Assembly (NCBI GenBank): GCA_021234535.1
Contig: CM037840.1
Coordinates: forward strand, 22,189,059-22,253,058
Reading direction: 5' to 3'
DNA length: 64,000 bases
DNA from: Stichopus chloronotus
Taxonomy: Eukaryota > Echinodermata > Holothuroidea > Aspidochirotida > Stichopodidae
Shown here one piece after another: positions 41,836 through 53,800 of the stretch. The translations under genes were made by a program, and so were the position numbers. Below the pieces are notes generated by a model. That model ran no database searches. It had not been told where the DNA came from and was given only the letters and a program-made list of their open reading frames with translations. The stretch's first letter is position 1. Each line of letters begins with the position of its first letter.

Positions 41836-44800
41836 GTACAGTGGCTGCATAGCTTTACGTTACAAGTTACAAATTTTTACACCATTGTGTAAATTGAAAT
41901 ACCCACTGATCGAATAAATAAAAACTGTATTGTCTTGATCATGCCATGATTAAAATTACCTTTAATACTGCATAGGTACTGTAGCCTTGGACAGGACAAA
42001 TTGCATATTGAAGCCTTCAACATAAATGCTGTGAAGTTAGTTCAACAAGTTGACATATATTGTGCCTAACATTTGACAGAGACTTTCCCGTTAAGGCCTT
42101 TGTAATAAAATAAAAAACAGTACATAGATCATTGCTACATATATCTGATTAAATTAGTTTAATAACATACTGAAGTGATAGAAACAAGCTGACAAAGTTA
42201 AAATGCATAATCTGTAACAACAACTACGTCAGGTGCAATACAAAACAACCATCCCCTGAAAAACCTGCAATAGTTAACTACTGCAGTTATTTTATGTTTC
42301 ATTGTTCCGTTTGTTTTTTGTTTTTTTTGTCAGGAGAATTATGATTGATACTGGAGATAAAAACAAGCCGGAATTCATAGCAAATGTGAAGAAGACTTTT
42401 GAGGAAAAGGGCATTAGTTTGGAAGCTGTTCTGATCACCCACTGGCATCACGACCACTCTGGTGGTATCACAGAAGTATTCAAGGCACTGAACCTAGGTG
42501 AGGTAATCCACACGATATTGTTATGAGAATTATAATTATATTGTTTTCAGAAGTTACTTCTCATCTTGTCATGCCACATTAGTGGGACAGAAGAGGCTCA
42601 GTAAGTAGAACGATCGAGAACTCCTTATTTGTGTCATCGCCCATTTGTGCAGCAATATGACATTCCTTAGGGAGCTCCTTATAGTGATATTATGATTCAT
42701 TTGTGGAACAATGGAGCATCCATAGGAAGTTCTGTTGGTGAAAAAATGGAGCCTCTGTTGGGAGATTCCCATAGTGTCATGATCGATTTGTGAATTAATG
42801 GAGCCAGGTAAGCAGTTCTATATAGTATCATGTTCCCTTAGTAAAGTAATTGAGCCCCTATAGGGAACTTCATGTAATGTCATAATTCATTTGAAAATTA
42901 CTGGACCCAGGATATAGAGGTCCATCTATCGTCATGGTCCATTTGTGAAGCAATGGAAACTAGAAAAGTCACGGTATGTCATAATATATTTGTAAATTAC
43001 TGGAACCTAGGTATAGAGTTCTATATAGGATTATGGTCCATTTGTGAGTAATGGAACCTAGAAAGGCGTTTTATGTATGTCATGATTTTTTTCAAAGATC
43101 ACTGGAACATACTGTAGGTGTTAAGTTCTATAGGGTCATGGTCCTTATGTATATAATGGAACGTCTGTAGGAAACTTCATGGTATAATATCATATAATAT
43201 CAATCAGTAATATCATGATCCATTTGTGAATTACTGTATAGTGTCATGTTACATTAGTGAAGTACCAGACCCAGGTATAGAGATCTATATCATGCCATGA
43301 TTCATTTGTGAAATACTGGAACCTACAATCTTGGACAAAATACCTTGGGACACCCCGCGTCCCCGTTCAATGTTGGCTATAGGATTGCTGTTCAAAGGGT
43401 ACATTCACTTCTTTAGCGCGACATTGGAAAGGAGCCCGGAGTTTCATGTTATCCTCTCACCTAAAATTCAGTATTATATTTGCAACGTACGACAAAGTGT
43501 CCCAACAATTTTGTCCAAGATTGTAGGTTTAAGAGTTCATTTAGGGTTATGGTCCATTTGTGAAGTAATTTAGCCTCTGTAGGGAACTTCAGGTAATGTC
43601 ATGCTCTATTTGTGAAGTACTGGAGCCCACACAAAGAGTGCCATGAAGTCTCATGGTCCATTTCAAACTCCTACGCTGATCCTCGTCCGCATATCAGGGA
43701 ACATTATCCACAGTTTTAATGAGCATAGACTTTTGTGTAGTGTGTTGTAGAGAAGAGCAAAACAGCTGAATTAAAAGCAACTTTAGTGATTCCAGTACTG
43801 TTTTCATCGAGTCCGAAAACTCAAAATTGGGTAATTTTTTTCTCAAACCCGTTGGGTACCCAGGTACTCAATCAAAATAGCGGCTTTATTGTTAACACCG
43901 TTATTTCCACAGTACTGTACATCACATTTGTGTGGAGGAATCGCACTAGTACACTTCATACACTCACCTACACCTTCTCATGAATAGGACCACCTAGTTT
44001 CCTTGAAAAAAGAAGGAAAGAAAATTCAACTATTGAGCTATTTGCCGTGTGTGGTAGGTTATTTTATGCTATTTGCTGTGTAAAATTTGGCAATCTGACA
44101 CAGTGTCTTCACACAGAAGTTGTGTGGTTTTACAACATATGAAGGAATCGGGTAGTAATTTTGGATGCGGTTAATAAAATGCCATTAAGGCACCCGGGTA
44201 GATGGGTTGCCTGTGAAAATACTAGATTCCAAAATCAAAATTGTTGAGGTCATTACAGAAGTCCATGAAACCGATATTCTGACGTTATTTGATAAGCTTA
44301 TGGACCGTTGCAAGTTGCAACAGCTATTTAAATCCATATGGAAAGTGAGGCTGACATCATAGTTGAAGATACTTGCTGATGATTTATGGCGTGTCGTAGT
44401 GTTAAGCCAATTATCAGTCAGGAGTATTGGTATCAGCCAATAGATGAGTTATTGGTAGGATATTGATACTGGTTAAAATGGCGGTCATTTGTAAGTCATC
44501 TGCATACAGCTCTTAGTTGTACATAAAAATTAAAACAAATTTTACAGCTCGCTTGCATTGCTGTGGTCTTGACTTGCACAAAGAGAAACGTTATTAGTAA
44601 CACACTTATTACCTCTCTACCTAGACCCACCGAATGTCTTGTGAAAAGCAATTCAGTTTTGGAATTTCCAAATTCTGTGAATTTCTGTGATCAAAGTGTC
44701 CACATTTTGTGGAATTCCATGTTGCTTATAAACCATAGGTGTGTATTGTTAGAAACGTAAGAATAAGCAAAAATCACATACCGATTTCGAGAACGGGGGA

Positions 44801-47800
44801 GCCCAATTTTTTAATTGAAATAGTTCGAAATATATCGACACAGCTGTTTTGCAGCTAACTCTAGGGCAGTCATGAAATTTCACCGCATCACGTCAGCTGT
44901 TGTTTTGCTATAAAACTCTCTGCACATGCGCACATACACTTGAAATTATCATAGAAACTTGCAAGTCGAAAAGTTAGAAAAATATAATGACATAACTTGT
45001 TTATTTTTATTCATATGGAATTTCAATTTGTTGTTTGCAATTCTTTATTGACGACTCTGGGATCGCTGCTGCTACCGGTGGTTCCATCTTTTTTTACAAA
45101 TTTATTTCCTTTTGCTTTTAATTTTTCTTTAAAGATCACTCTATTCCAGTCAAGAAGCTGCCCAGACAGCCTTGCAGAGAAGAACCCATAGAAGGCCACT
45201 TGAAATACACATATCTTGAAGACGGGGAAACTATGAAAACGGAGGGCGCCACCCTAAGGTAGACCATATTTCATCTGTCGCATTTTCTAGCGTCATTTTA
45301 CATAAGTGAAGTTCCTTTTCTGAGTACAATGACCTCTAATTCTTTTGTGTTCTTTCATCGTTTCTGATGTTGTTTTTTTTTTTGCAGGTCTATTTACACT
45401 CCCGGACACACGGACGATCACATGGTGCTCTACTTGGAAGAAGAAAATGCCTTGTTCAGCGGAGACTGCATCCTGGGAGAGGGAACTGCGGTGAGTTGGA
45501 CGGTGTTCAAACAAATTTTTCTAATTCCATTGCTGCTTCAAAATCTACCAGGTATGTACGCCAGAGGCTTGTGCTCAGGTCCCTGATGCAGCATTCTTGT
45601 AAGAGATCAATTCATCATTTTAAGTTTTAATTGCACTTTACAAGTTTGTTTTGGTTTCGCAAGTGTTGTTCAGACTTCATGATCCTTGTTTGGGGTTCAC
45701 GGTGATTTTGTGGGAGTTCATGGTTTTGATGACTCAGACAGTTTTGTTGGTGAATATTTTGGTTATTTGGTTAGCTGTTTTTCATTTCATCCTTCGTTTT
45801 ATCTCTGCTGCTCTTGCTTATTTTTTCACTCATTTTATTTCTATCCATTGGTGAAGTTAATTTCTTTTAAATCTTGCTTTCTCAGATCATGCACATTACC
45901 TCGTCTTCCTGTTTTTGTAATTTTTTTTTGTTATCCGGAGAATCTGTTCAGATTGCACCATGCTTCAGTTTGCATCATTGCATTTTGTAGATGTTTATGG
46001 AAGCTAAGAGATTTTAATATCAACATCTCAAACAGAATTATGGTATTGCTTGAAAGAGAACCTTCCTATGAGAAAAATGGCCCAAAGCTAATTAGTCCTT
46101 GTGTGTGTGTATGTAGGTGTACCCTCAACTTAAATGACATTCTATGCCAGTTTATCTCGGTTCAAGCAGTTAAGGGATTGCCCACTGAAGAAAATTGATA
46201 TTTCATAAAAATTATGAATACTTTCCACACTTTGTTGATGAAAGCCTTATCTCACTGACATGTATTCCAGTGTACCATTTTGAATTTACGGATTTTGAAA
46301 CAAATATTTCAAAATGATACATACGGTAGCACTATGAGAAATCTATGATGCCATGCAAGCACAACTGTGTGAATATCCTTTGTATTTCTGTATAATCTTG
46401 ACTGTCTGAAAAGAAACATTATGATAGTTTAAGAGATGTGACATTAATTCCACAATAACTGTAAGGAAATCTACAATATACCCAATCTAAATTTTTACTG
46501 GTGCCAAATTCCAAATTCTTTGAATTTCAATGAGTATTAACAAAGACTTTTTGCAAGCAATAATTTTCCTATGTTAGATGGCATTTTTGTAACCTTGCAT
46601 TAACCAGAAATCTTTTTTGACCACTTGAATCTTTCTTCAAGCAGCAGTCTCAGGAATCCAAGAGCAAGATATTGGCAAGGGGTTTCAAATGCCTACAGTG
46701 AAAAATTATTCTCTGTCATTTTAATACGGACGTTTTTTTTTCCTGTCAGTGGAATATTTCATGAATAAAAATGGAAAGTACCGTTTCTCTTTGTGTGAAA
46801 TGTGACCAGTTTGAATTTCTTGCTATTCCTTAACCATTATATCATTTTAAAATGATCAACCCAACATAGATCAGACTCTGTAATCAATTTCTTAATGATT
46901 GTTTGGGCGGGTTAATTGGGAACCACGATTTGGAGACCAAAATTTTGTGCAGTCAGCCTTGGCATGTCTCAAGACAGACTTCGTGGGAAACCCTTTAGTA
47001 TTTTTCTTTTTTTGTGTTGTAGTGCACTAGTTGCTTAATGTGTAACCTACATTATGTCATAATTATTTTCTTTCACATTATCAGATATTACAGCATAGTG
47101 GTCACCAAGTGGACAGAACCATCCATCGAATTGCATTTGCTAATATTTCCTTTAGAACCTCAAAGTGTCATATCAGACTGTCCTTGTCACTATAGATTCC
47201 TTTCCTGAACGCCACACTTCTCGTTGTTCGACTTCCCTGAAATAACATTGTTTGCTTTAATCCTATCTGAACGAGGTAAAACAAGCTTATTGTAAAGGAA
47301 GCATAACATCGTTCAGGCGTTCGCTCGGATGGAAAGTTACACGTCAGTGATCGTCGCTTATTTATTTTATATTTCTGTTTGCTTAATTGTTTTGAATAAA
47401 TGAAAGTTTGTACTCTTTTATCAATATATATGTGTCAAAGTGATTTCACCATGAACCAATTGCTGCACATCATTTTAGAATCCTTTCCTCTAGTACAGCG
47501 CTGTTTATCTTTCGCTGGTGTACATTGGTCGTGTTTATTCCTGTCCCCCTCCTTTCGTGTATTACAGGTATCTCCATCCCCGGTATGAAACACATTAACA
47601 CTTACACAGGTTGGTGATGATCTGCTCGTCTTCTTCAGTTCAATGTCAAATTTAAGTCAGTACTGGATATCCTGAGTGCATACTGCACTTTTCAGCTTCT
47701 TCAGAGAGAGGAGGGCTTCCCTTTGACATAAGTCCTTGACTACCCTGATAGTAATTATGAGACCCTGTTTAAATTACCCTCTGAAAGTGTCGGTTTTCTT

Positions 47801-50800
47801 TTTGACTGATAGCAACCTTTTCAGGGTCTCAACCCAATCCTACTTTCTCTTGAATGGTATGCTCACAGCCTCCTTGGTTCAACGTTTGCTACAGCATTTT
47901 GGATGATGGACAATTTATTTAGATTTCCCCTAACAGCAGTTATGGTTCCTCGTAGAGGATATCGTAGGTCATCTCAAAACAAAATCTTTTAGTAAGTAGG
48001 CTGCAGCTATTTTCCAACTGCAAATTCATTTCGTCGTTGCCTGTGCAACTGTCTCATCACTCTGCCGTAGTAAACAAGTCCACTGCCTTATCGGTTCATT
48101 AATATTCTTATCCGGCTTCTTTTTTTTTTTTTTTTGCTTGTTTTAATTGCATTTAATGTAACTCAGAAAGTGAAGGAATGGATAACAAATTGTGACGTGA
48201 AAGGGAAAACACGGAGCACCATCCAATATGGGAATGGTTTTTGAATACAAAGAAAAATGAAGTAAATAGTGAACTTTCGGTTTCACTTTGAGGCTTTTCT
48301 CTTTGGCGGACAGACCCGTGCAAAAACCTGGAAAAAACAATATAATATATGACAAATGTCACAAAGACTGACTGACTGCATTCATCCAAGGCTTCCTTGT
48401 GTTCTCTGCTTCAATCAAACACTTTCTATTTCCATATATATGTACAGTAAATTGGTTTGATCCCCCTACGAATATTGTTGAATTGCACCTCGCTGCGATG
48501 ATTAAAAATTTTTGCAGTAGCAAAAGGTCGAATGTACGGCATTTGTCCAAAAGAACTCAGTCCCGGATTAGATGAGGAAATCCACAATTGATACAACTCA
48601 AGTTACAGTAAATGAAATATTTATTGAGATTTGACCAAAGAGTCAGGGGGATTGCTTGTGGTTTGCCCTTCTTAGAAATTTTTAGCCACATAATAGAAAT
48701 TTGCAGAACCTTACAAAAAGTTTCGTAAAGTCAGTTTTTAAAAATTACTATCCACCTTTAAACAAACATCTGCACTTATCTGTGATTTCAAATTTAAGAC
48801 CCAATTGTCATCCAGCCAAATTTGTGTTGTTGCCTCTTACTCATTGTGTTGTTGCCTCTTACTCATTGTGTTGTTGCCTCTTACTCATTGTGTTGTTGCC
48901 TCTTACTCATTGTGTTGTTGCCTCTTACTCATTGTGTTGTTGCCTCTTACTCATTGTGTTGTTGCCTTGCCTCTTACTCATTGTGTTGTTGCCTCTTACT
49001 CATTGTGTTGTTGCCTCTTACTCATTGTGTTGTTGCCTCTTACTCATTGTGTTGTTGGCCTCTTACTCATGTGTTGTTGCCTCTTACTCATTGTGTTGTT
49101 GCCTCTTACTCATTGTGTTGTTGCCCTCTTACTCATTGTGTTGTTGCCTCTTACTCATTGTGTGTTGCCTCTTACTCATTGTGTTGTTGCCTCTTACTCA
49201 TTGTGTTGTTGCCTCTTACTCATTGTGTTGTTGCCTCTTACTCATTGTGTTGTTGCCTCTTACTCATTGTGTTGTTGCCTCTTACTCATTGTGTTGTTGC
49301 CTCTTACTCATTGTGTTGTTGCCTCTTACTCATTGTGTTGTTGCCTCTTACTCATGTGTTGTTCCTCTTACTCATTGTGTTGTTGCCTCTTACTCATTGT
49401 GTTGTTGCCTCTTACTCATTGTGTTGTTGCCTCTTACTCATTGTGTTGTTGCCTCTTACTCATTGTGTTGTTGCCTCTTACTCATTGTGTTGTTGCCTCT
49501 TACTCATTGTGTTGTTGCCTCTTACTCATTGTGTTGTTGCCTCTTACTCATTGTGTTGTTGCCTCTTACTCATTGTGTTGTTGCCTCTTACTCATTGTGT
49601 TGTTGCCTCTTACTCATTGTGTTGTTGCCTCTTACTCATTGTGTTGTTGCCTCTTACTCATTGTGTTGTTGCCTCTTACTCATTGTGTTGTTGCCTCTTA
49701 CTCATTGTGTTGTTGCCTCTTACTCATTGTGTTGTTGCCTCTTACTCATTGTGTTGTTGCCTCTTACTCATTGTGTTGTTGCCTCTTACTCATTGGTTGT
49801 TGTTGCCTCTTACTCATTGTGTTGTTGCCTCTTACTCATTGTGTTGTTGCCTCTTACTCATTGTGTTGTTGGCCTCTTACTCATTGTGTTGTTGCCTCTT
49901 ACTCATTGTGTTGTTGCCTCTTACTCATTGTGTTTGTTGCCTCTTACTCATTGTGTTGTTGCCTCTTACTCATTGTGTTGTTGCCTCTTACTCATTGTGT
50001 TGTTGCCTCTTACTCATTGTGTTGTTGCCTCTTACTCATTGTGTTGTTGCCTCTTACTCATTGTGTTGTTGCCTCTTACTCATTGTGTTGTTGCCTCTTA
50101 CTCATTGTGTTGTTGCCTCTTACTCATTGTGTTGTTGCCTCTTACTCATTGTGTTGTTGCCTCTTACTCATTGTGTTGTTGCCTCTTACTCATTGTGTTG
50201 TTGCCTCTTACTCATTGTGTTGTTGCCTTTTGTAGTGAATTCTCCCAGTAGGCATGCACTGAATTTTTCGTAGGCACCAATACAGGGGGCATGAGCCTGA
50301 AATGCTGCCCCCTAACCCCTCCACTGGTTTTAGTAGATTTGAATATCAGCTAATTCGTTTTGTTCATTTTATGTACATATTTATTTACTTAATTTCAGAA
50401 ATATATGAACATTTCTAACAGGCTTGACACCATGCTAGAAACGTCTAAGGCTGTTCAAAGACTTTGTCTTCATTTTATCAGCTATTTGTGGATAAACCTA
50501 ATCCATGCATTTGTGTCATTCAGAATGGTTTGTATTCACCTCCCCCCCCCCTTCCCTTAATACAGGACACATTCCCTTGAGCATGTTTGTGGATGTCTCC
50601 ACCTTATCCTCACAGAAATTTTGTTTTGTATTATGTCATGTCTCAAGAGGACTTTTCCTACATGATATGATGTGATAACCCAGCAGAATTTCTGTTGAGA
50701 TGGAAAAAGTCATGAATGAAATTTTATTTTTCCATCCCAGGCCTTTAAAAATCATTAAAGTTTGTAAAACTGACAGTAATCATGGAAGAGTTATGAAATT

Positions 50801-53800
50801 TAGAAGAAATTGCTAACTTTTTACAAGTTAAAAAAGTTGGTTTCTGTCATGATCATTGTCACGCCATTATTTTAAGAAATCTTCTAATTCTTCTAAGAGT
50901 TACATGAAATGGTCAGGTTCAGTAGAGGTCATGAAATAGTCATGGAAAAACTATGAAATTTTACTTTCCTGATGGTTAAAGGAACCCTGTGTAAGGGGTA
51001 GCATTAGTGCAAGGTATTACTGTGTTGTAAATGGAAATTTGTGTTTTCTCCTTCCATTTTGAATTTGACTTGCTTTCCATAATCAGGATTTGATCACAGT
51101 GTACGTTTGTGTGAAGGGTGTGTTTATTGTGCATCTACTTAGGTCTATCCACAGCCACACAATGTAGCTTTCTTCCGTAAGGGTACACACTGTCCACCAT
51201 GTGTGCAGTGCCATCACGATATTGCACCATGTGAAGCAGCTGCTTCTCATAGAGACGATGGAACTGGAAGAATTCATTGACTATCAGCCCTTTTGGTGGG
51301 GTCATAGTGTCTTGGATCACACCTCCAAGACTTGATAATCATTCAGAAATGAAGGGAAATATTCTGTAATTGCTATACATTTTGACACCTTGGACTCTGT
51401 ATGATATCATGTGAAGATTGGCTGCTGTCTTTCCATACCAATCAATAAAACCACAATTTTCCCTTGAATATGCATGAATATTCTTGGTTTCATGAATATG
51501 TATTGTCTGTGGAGTTTGTTTAAGGAGAGTTTGACCTCAGATCAGCAGTGCACCCTGTCGATGCCATAGATGTTCACCTCACTCACTTCTCTTGTCCTCC
51601 TTACTCAACCAGTTCATGCCAAATATTTTCCTCCTTTTTGTTACAAAATGCCAGGTATTTGAGGACCTGTACACGTATATGAAGTCACTGGAGAAAATTG
51701 TCTCCATGGGGCCCTCCATCATCTATCCTGGTCATGGACCGGTAATAAGAGAAGCCATTCAGAGGGTACAGATGTACATCGACCACCGAAATCTCAGGGA
51801 GTCTCAGATCATGGAGACGCTCAAAAGCAGCCAGGATAAAATGACCGCGATGGATATCGTGAAGGTCGTCTACAAGGACACCCCAGAACATTTGCACTTT
51901 GCCGCCGCGTCGAACGTTCACCATCATTTAACCAAACTTGAAAAGGAAGGCAAAATTAGTGAGTGATTTATCTTAACCTCTTTTCATTCATTTGGTTTAT
52001 TTATCTGTTTCCCCTTCCCTTATCAATTATTTTATTTTGTTCCATTGTTTTCTTTCCTTTATTCAACTTTCTGTTTTATGTTTCTCCTTTTGCTTTCTCT
52101 CCTATTTTTCCTTTCTTTCCTTTTTGTTAACTCCTTTTGTTTTTATTCATCTCATTTGTTTATTTTCTCATTGTCTTTTTGTCTCTTGCCTTGCCTTGGT
52201 TCTATATTTTCTCCTTTTTTTTTTTTTAAAGAAAAATACCTTCTCTCTTCTGTTTTTTCTGTGTTTCTGTACTAAATTATCTTTCCTGTATCCTGTTATT
52301 TTAATTTCTTTTAAGTTTTCTGTTGAAATTCTTTCCTTTTCTTCCCTGTTTTTTTCTCATTAATTTCATCTTTTTTTATTATTCTGTTATAATCATTTCT
52401 TGTCTCTCTCATCATTTTCTTATCTTTTTCCTTGATGTGTCTCATTGTTTATATTTTTCTTTTCTTTTTCCATGTCTTTCAGTCACATTGACAATCGTCC
52501 AATCACTTGCCTATCAATGCTGTGTGTGTGTCATGCTAATTAAATCAGGGGTTGCGTGTAAACACCGTTAGCAGGCTCATAGTCAAGGCTGGTGGGGGGG
52601 GGCAGGCAGGGGGGCAGGAGGATGAAGTCCACCCCTTAAAAAAAGTCTGTCACTACCCTCGGAACCTTTTTGGGTTAAGAAAAAATGATCAACATTAAGT
52701 CAAATGTGCCGGCGGCCTTTCCTCCTCTATTTCTCTGTTGTTCCCAACTAGGAATCTGACCTGGCTATGGACCAGCCTGGTAGAAGTTATGTTGGTATCT
52801 TCTTCCTTTTGGCCAAGTTGCTTTAAAATTAAATTACCTTCTTTTTTTTTTTCTCTTGGCAAGATAATAGTAAAACTCTACTTAGACGAACACATGAACA
52901 TTGATTGAAATGTATTCATGTGAAAGTGTTTGTGAAGAATATCTTCGATGAAGGTCACTTGAGATTTGTGAGAATCTGGGTGTGAAAGCAAGTGAAGTAT
53001 CAGTTCTCTCAGAGATACCTCTGAAGTGATTGCGTGTGTACTGAAAAACCAAGAGGATAAGATTATGTTTTATCTTAACTTTTTCTTTATTTTTAAATGT
53101 ACACACCATGTTGTACATGGACGGACTACACTTTTCAATGAAGGAAAATGACAGAAACTACATTGAAAAATAACAGGATTGCCATTAAAACAGTAAAAAA
53201 CAGAAATCGTATTTAAAATTAACGGTTCTTACTGTAAGCGCCTACATAATGAATATGCAACAGTACAGGTCTCACTGGTGTATCAAAAACATACTACTCA
53301 AGTCATCACTCCTTGGTAGGTATCGGGAATTGTAGTATTTGGTGAAAGGAAGCACTGTATACAAATAACCTATGAACCGATCACAGCATTGCTGCATCAG
53401 TGATCCTGAGTTGTTTTGACTAAATGAATGTTCAATTCTAGTGTACTTTCCATTGGCTTGTTCAAAGAAGCATACCTTTGATTTGAATGAAAACTGTCAA
53501 CCACTACATTATCATATTCTACACTTTTTGTTGTTGTGCTAGAATTGAAATCATATGGCAGAATTAACCAATTGAGACCTATTTATTTTCCTGGATTATC
53601 TGAATGGTGCAATTAAAAAGCCTTACCAAACTTTTGTAGATGAAATTTCAGTGTTTTTTCTTTTTGCCTACACACGCAATCACTTTAAATGCAACCAGCC
53701 TGGTATTCAAACTTACCACGGCACATTGAGTTGATAGCAATAAATGTGTCACCATTTCTGATGGCCACAACTATGTCACAATGCTTGTAATAAGCATTAT

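Noticed and set aside
45651..46198. Possible extra coding exon in LACTB2 intron 4
   Set aside because: T-rich Phe/Leu frames without homology; exons 4 and 5 join in phase 0 with no gap in the family alignment.
48822..50228. Possible CRISPR-like array
   Set aside because: Units are directly adjacent with no spacers, and the setting is an animal intron.
48701..50273. Three overlapping plus-strand frames of 476-516 codons
   Set aside because: They are the three frames of a 22-bp repeat with no stop; composition is a 22-residue cycle and nothing else supports coding.
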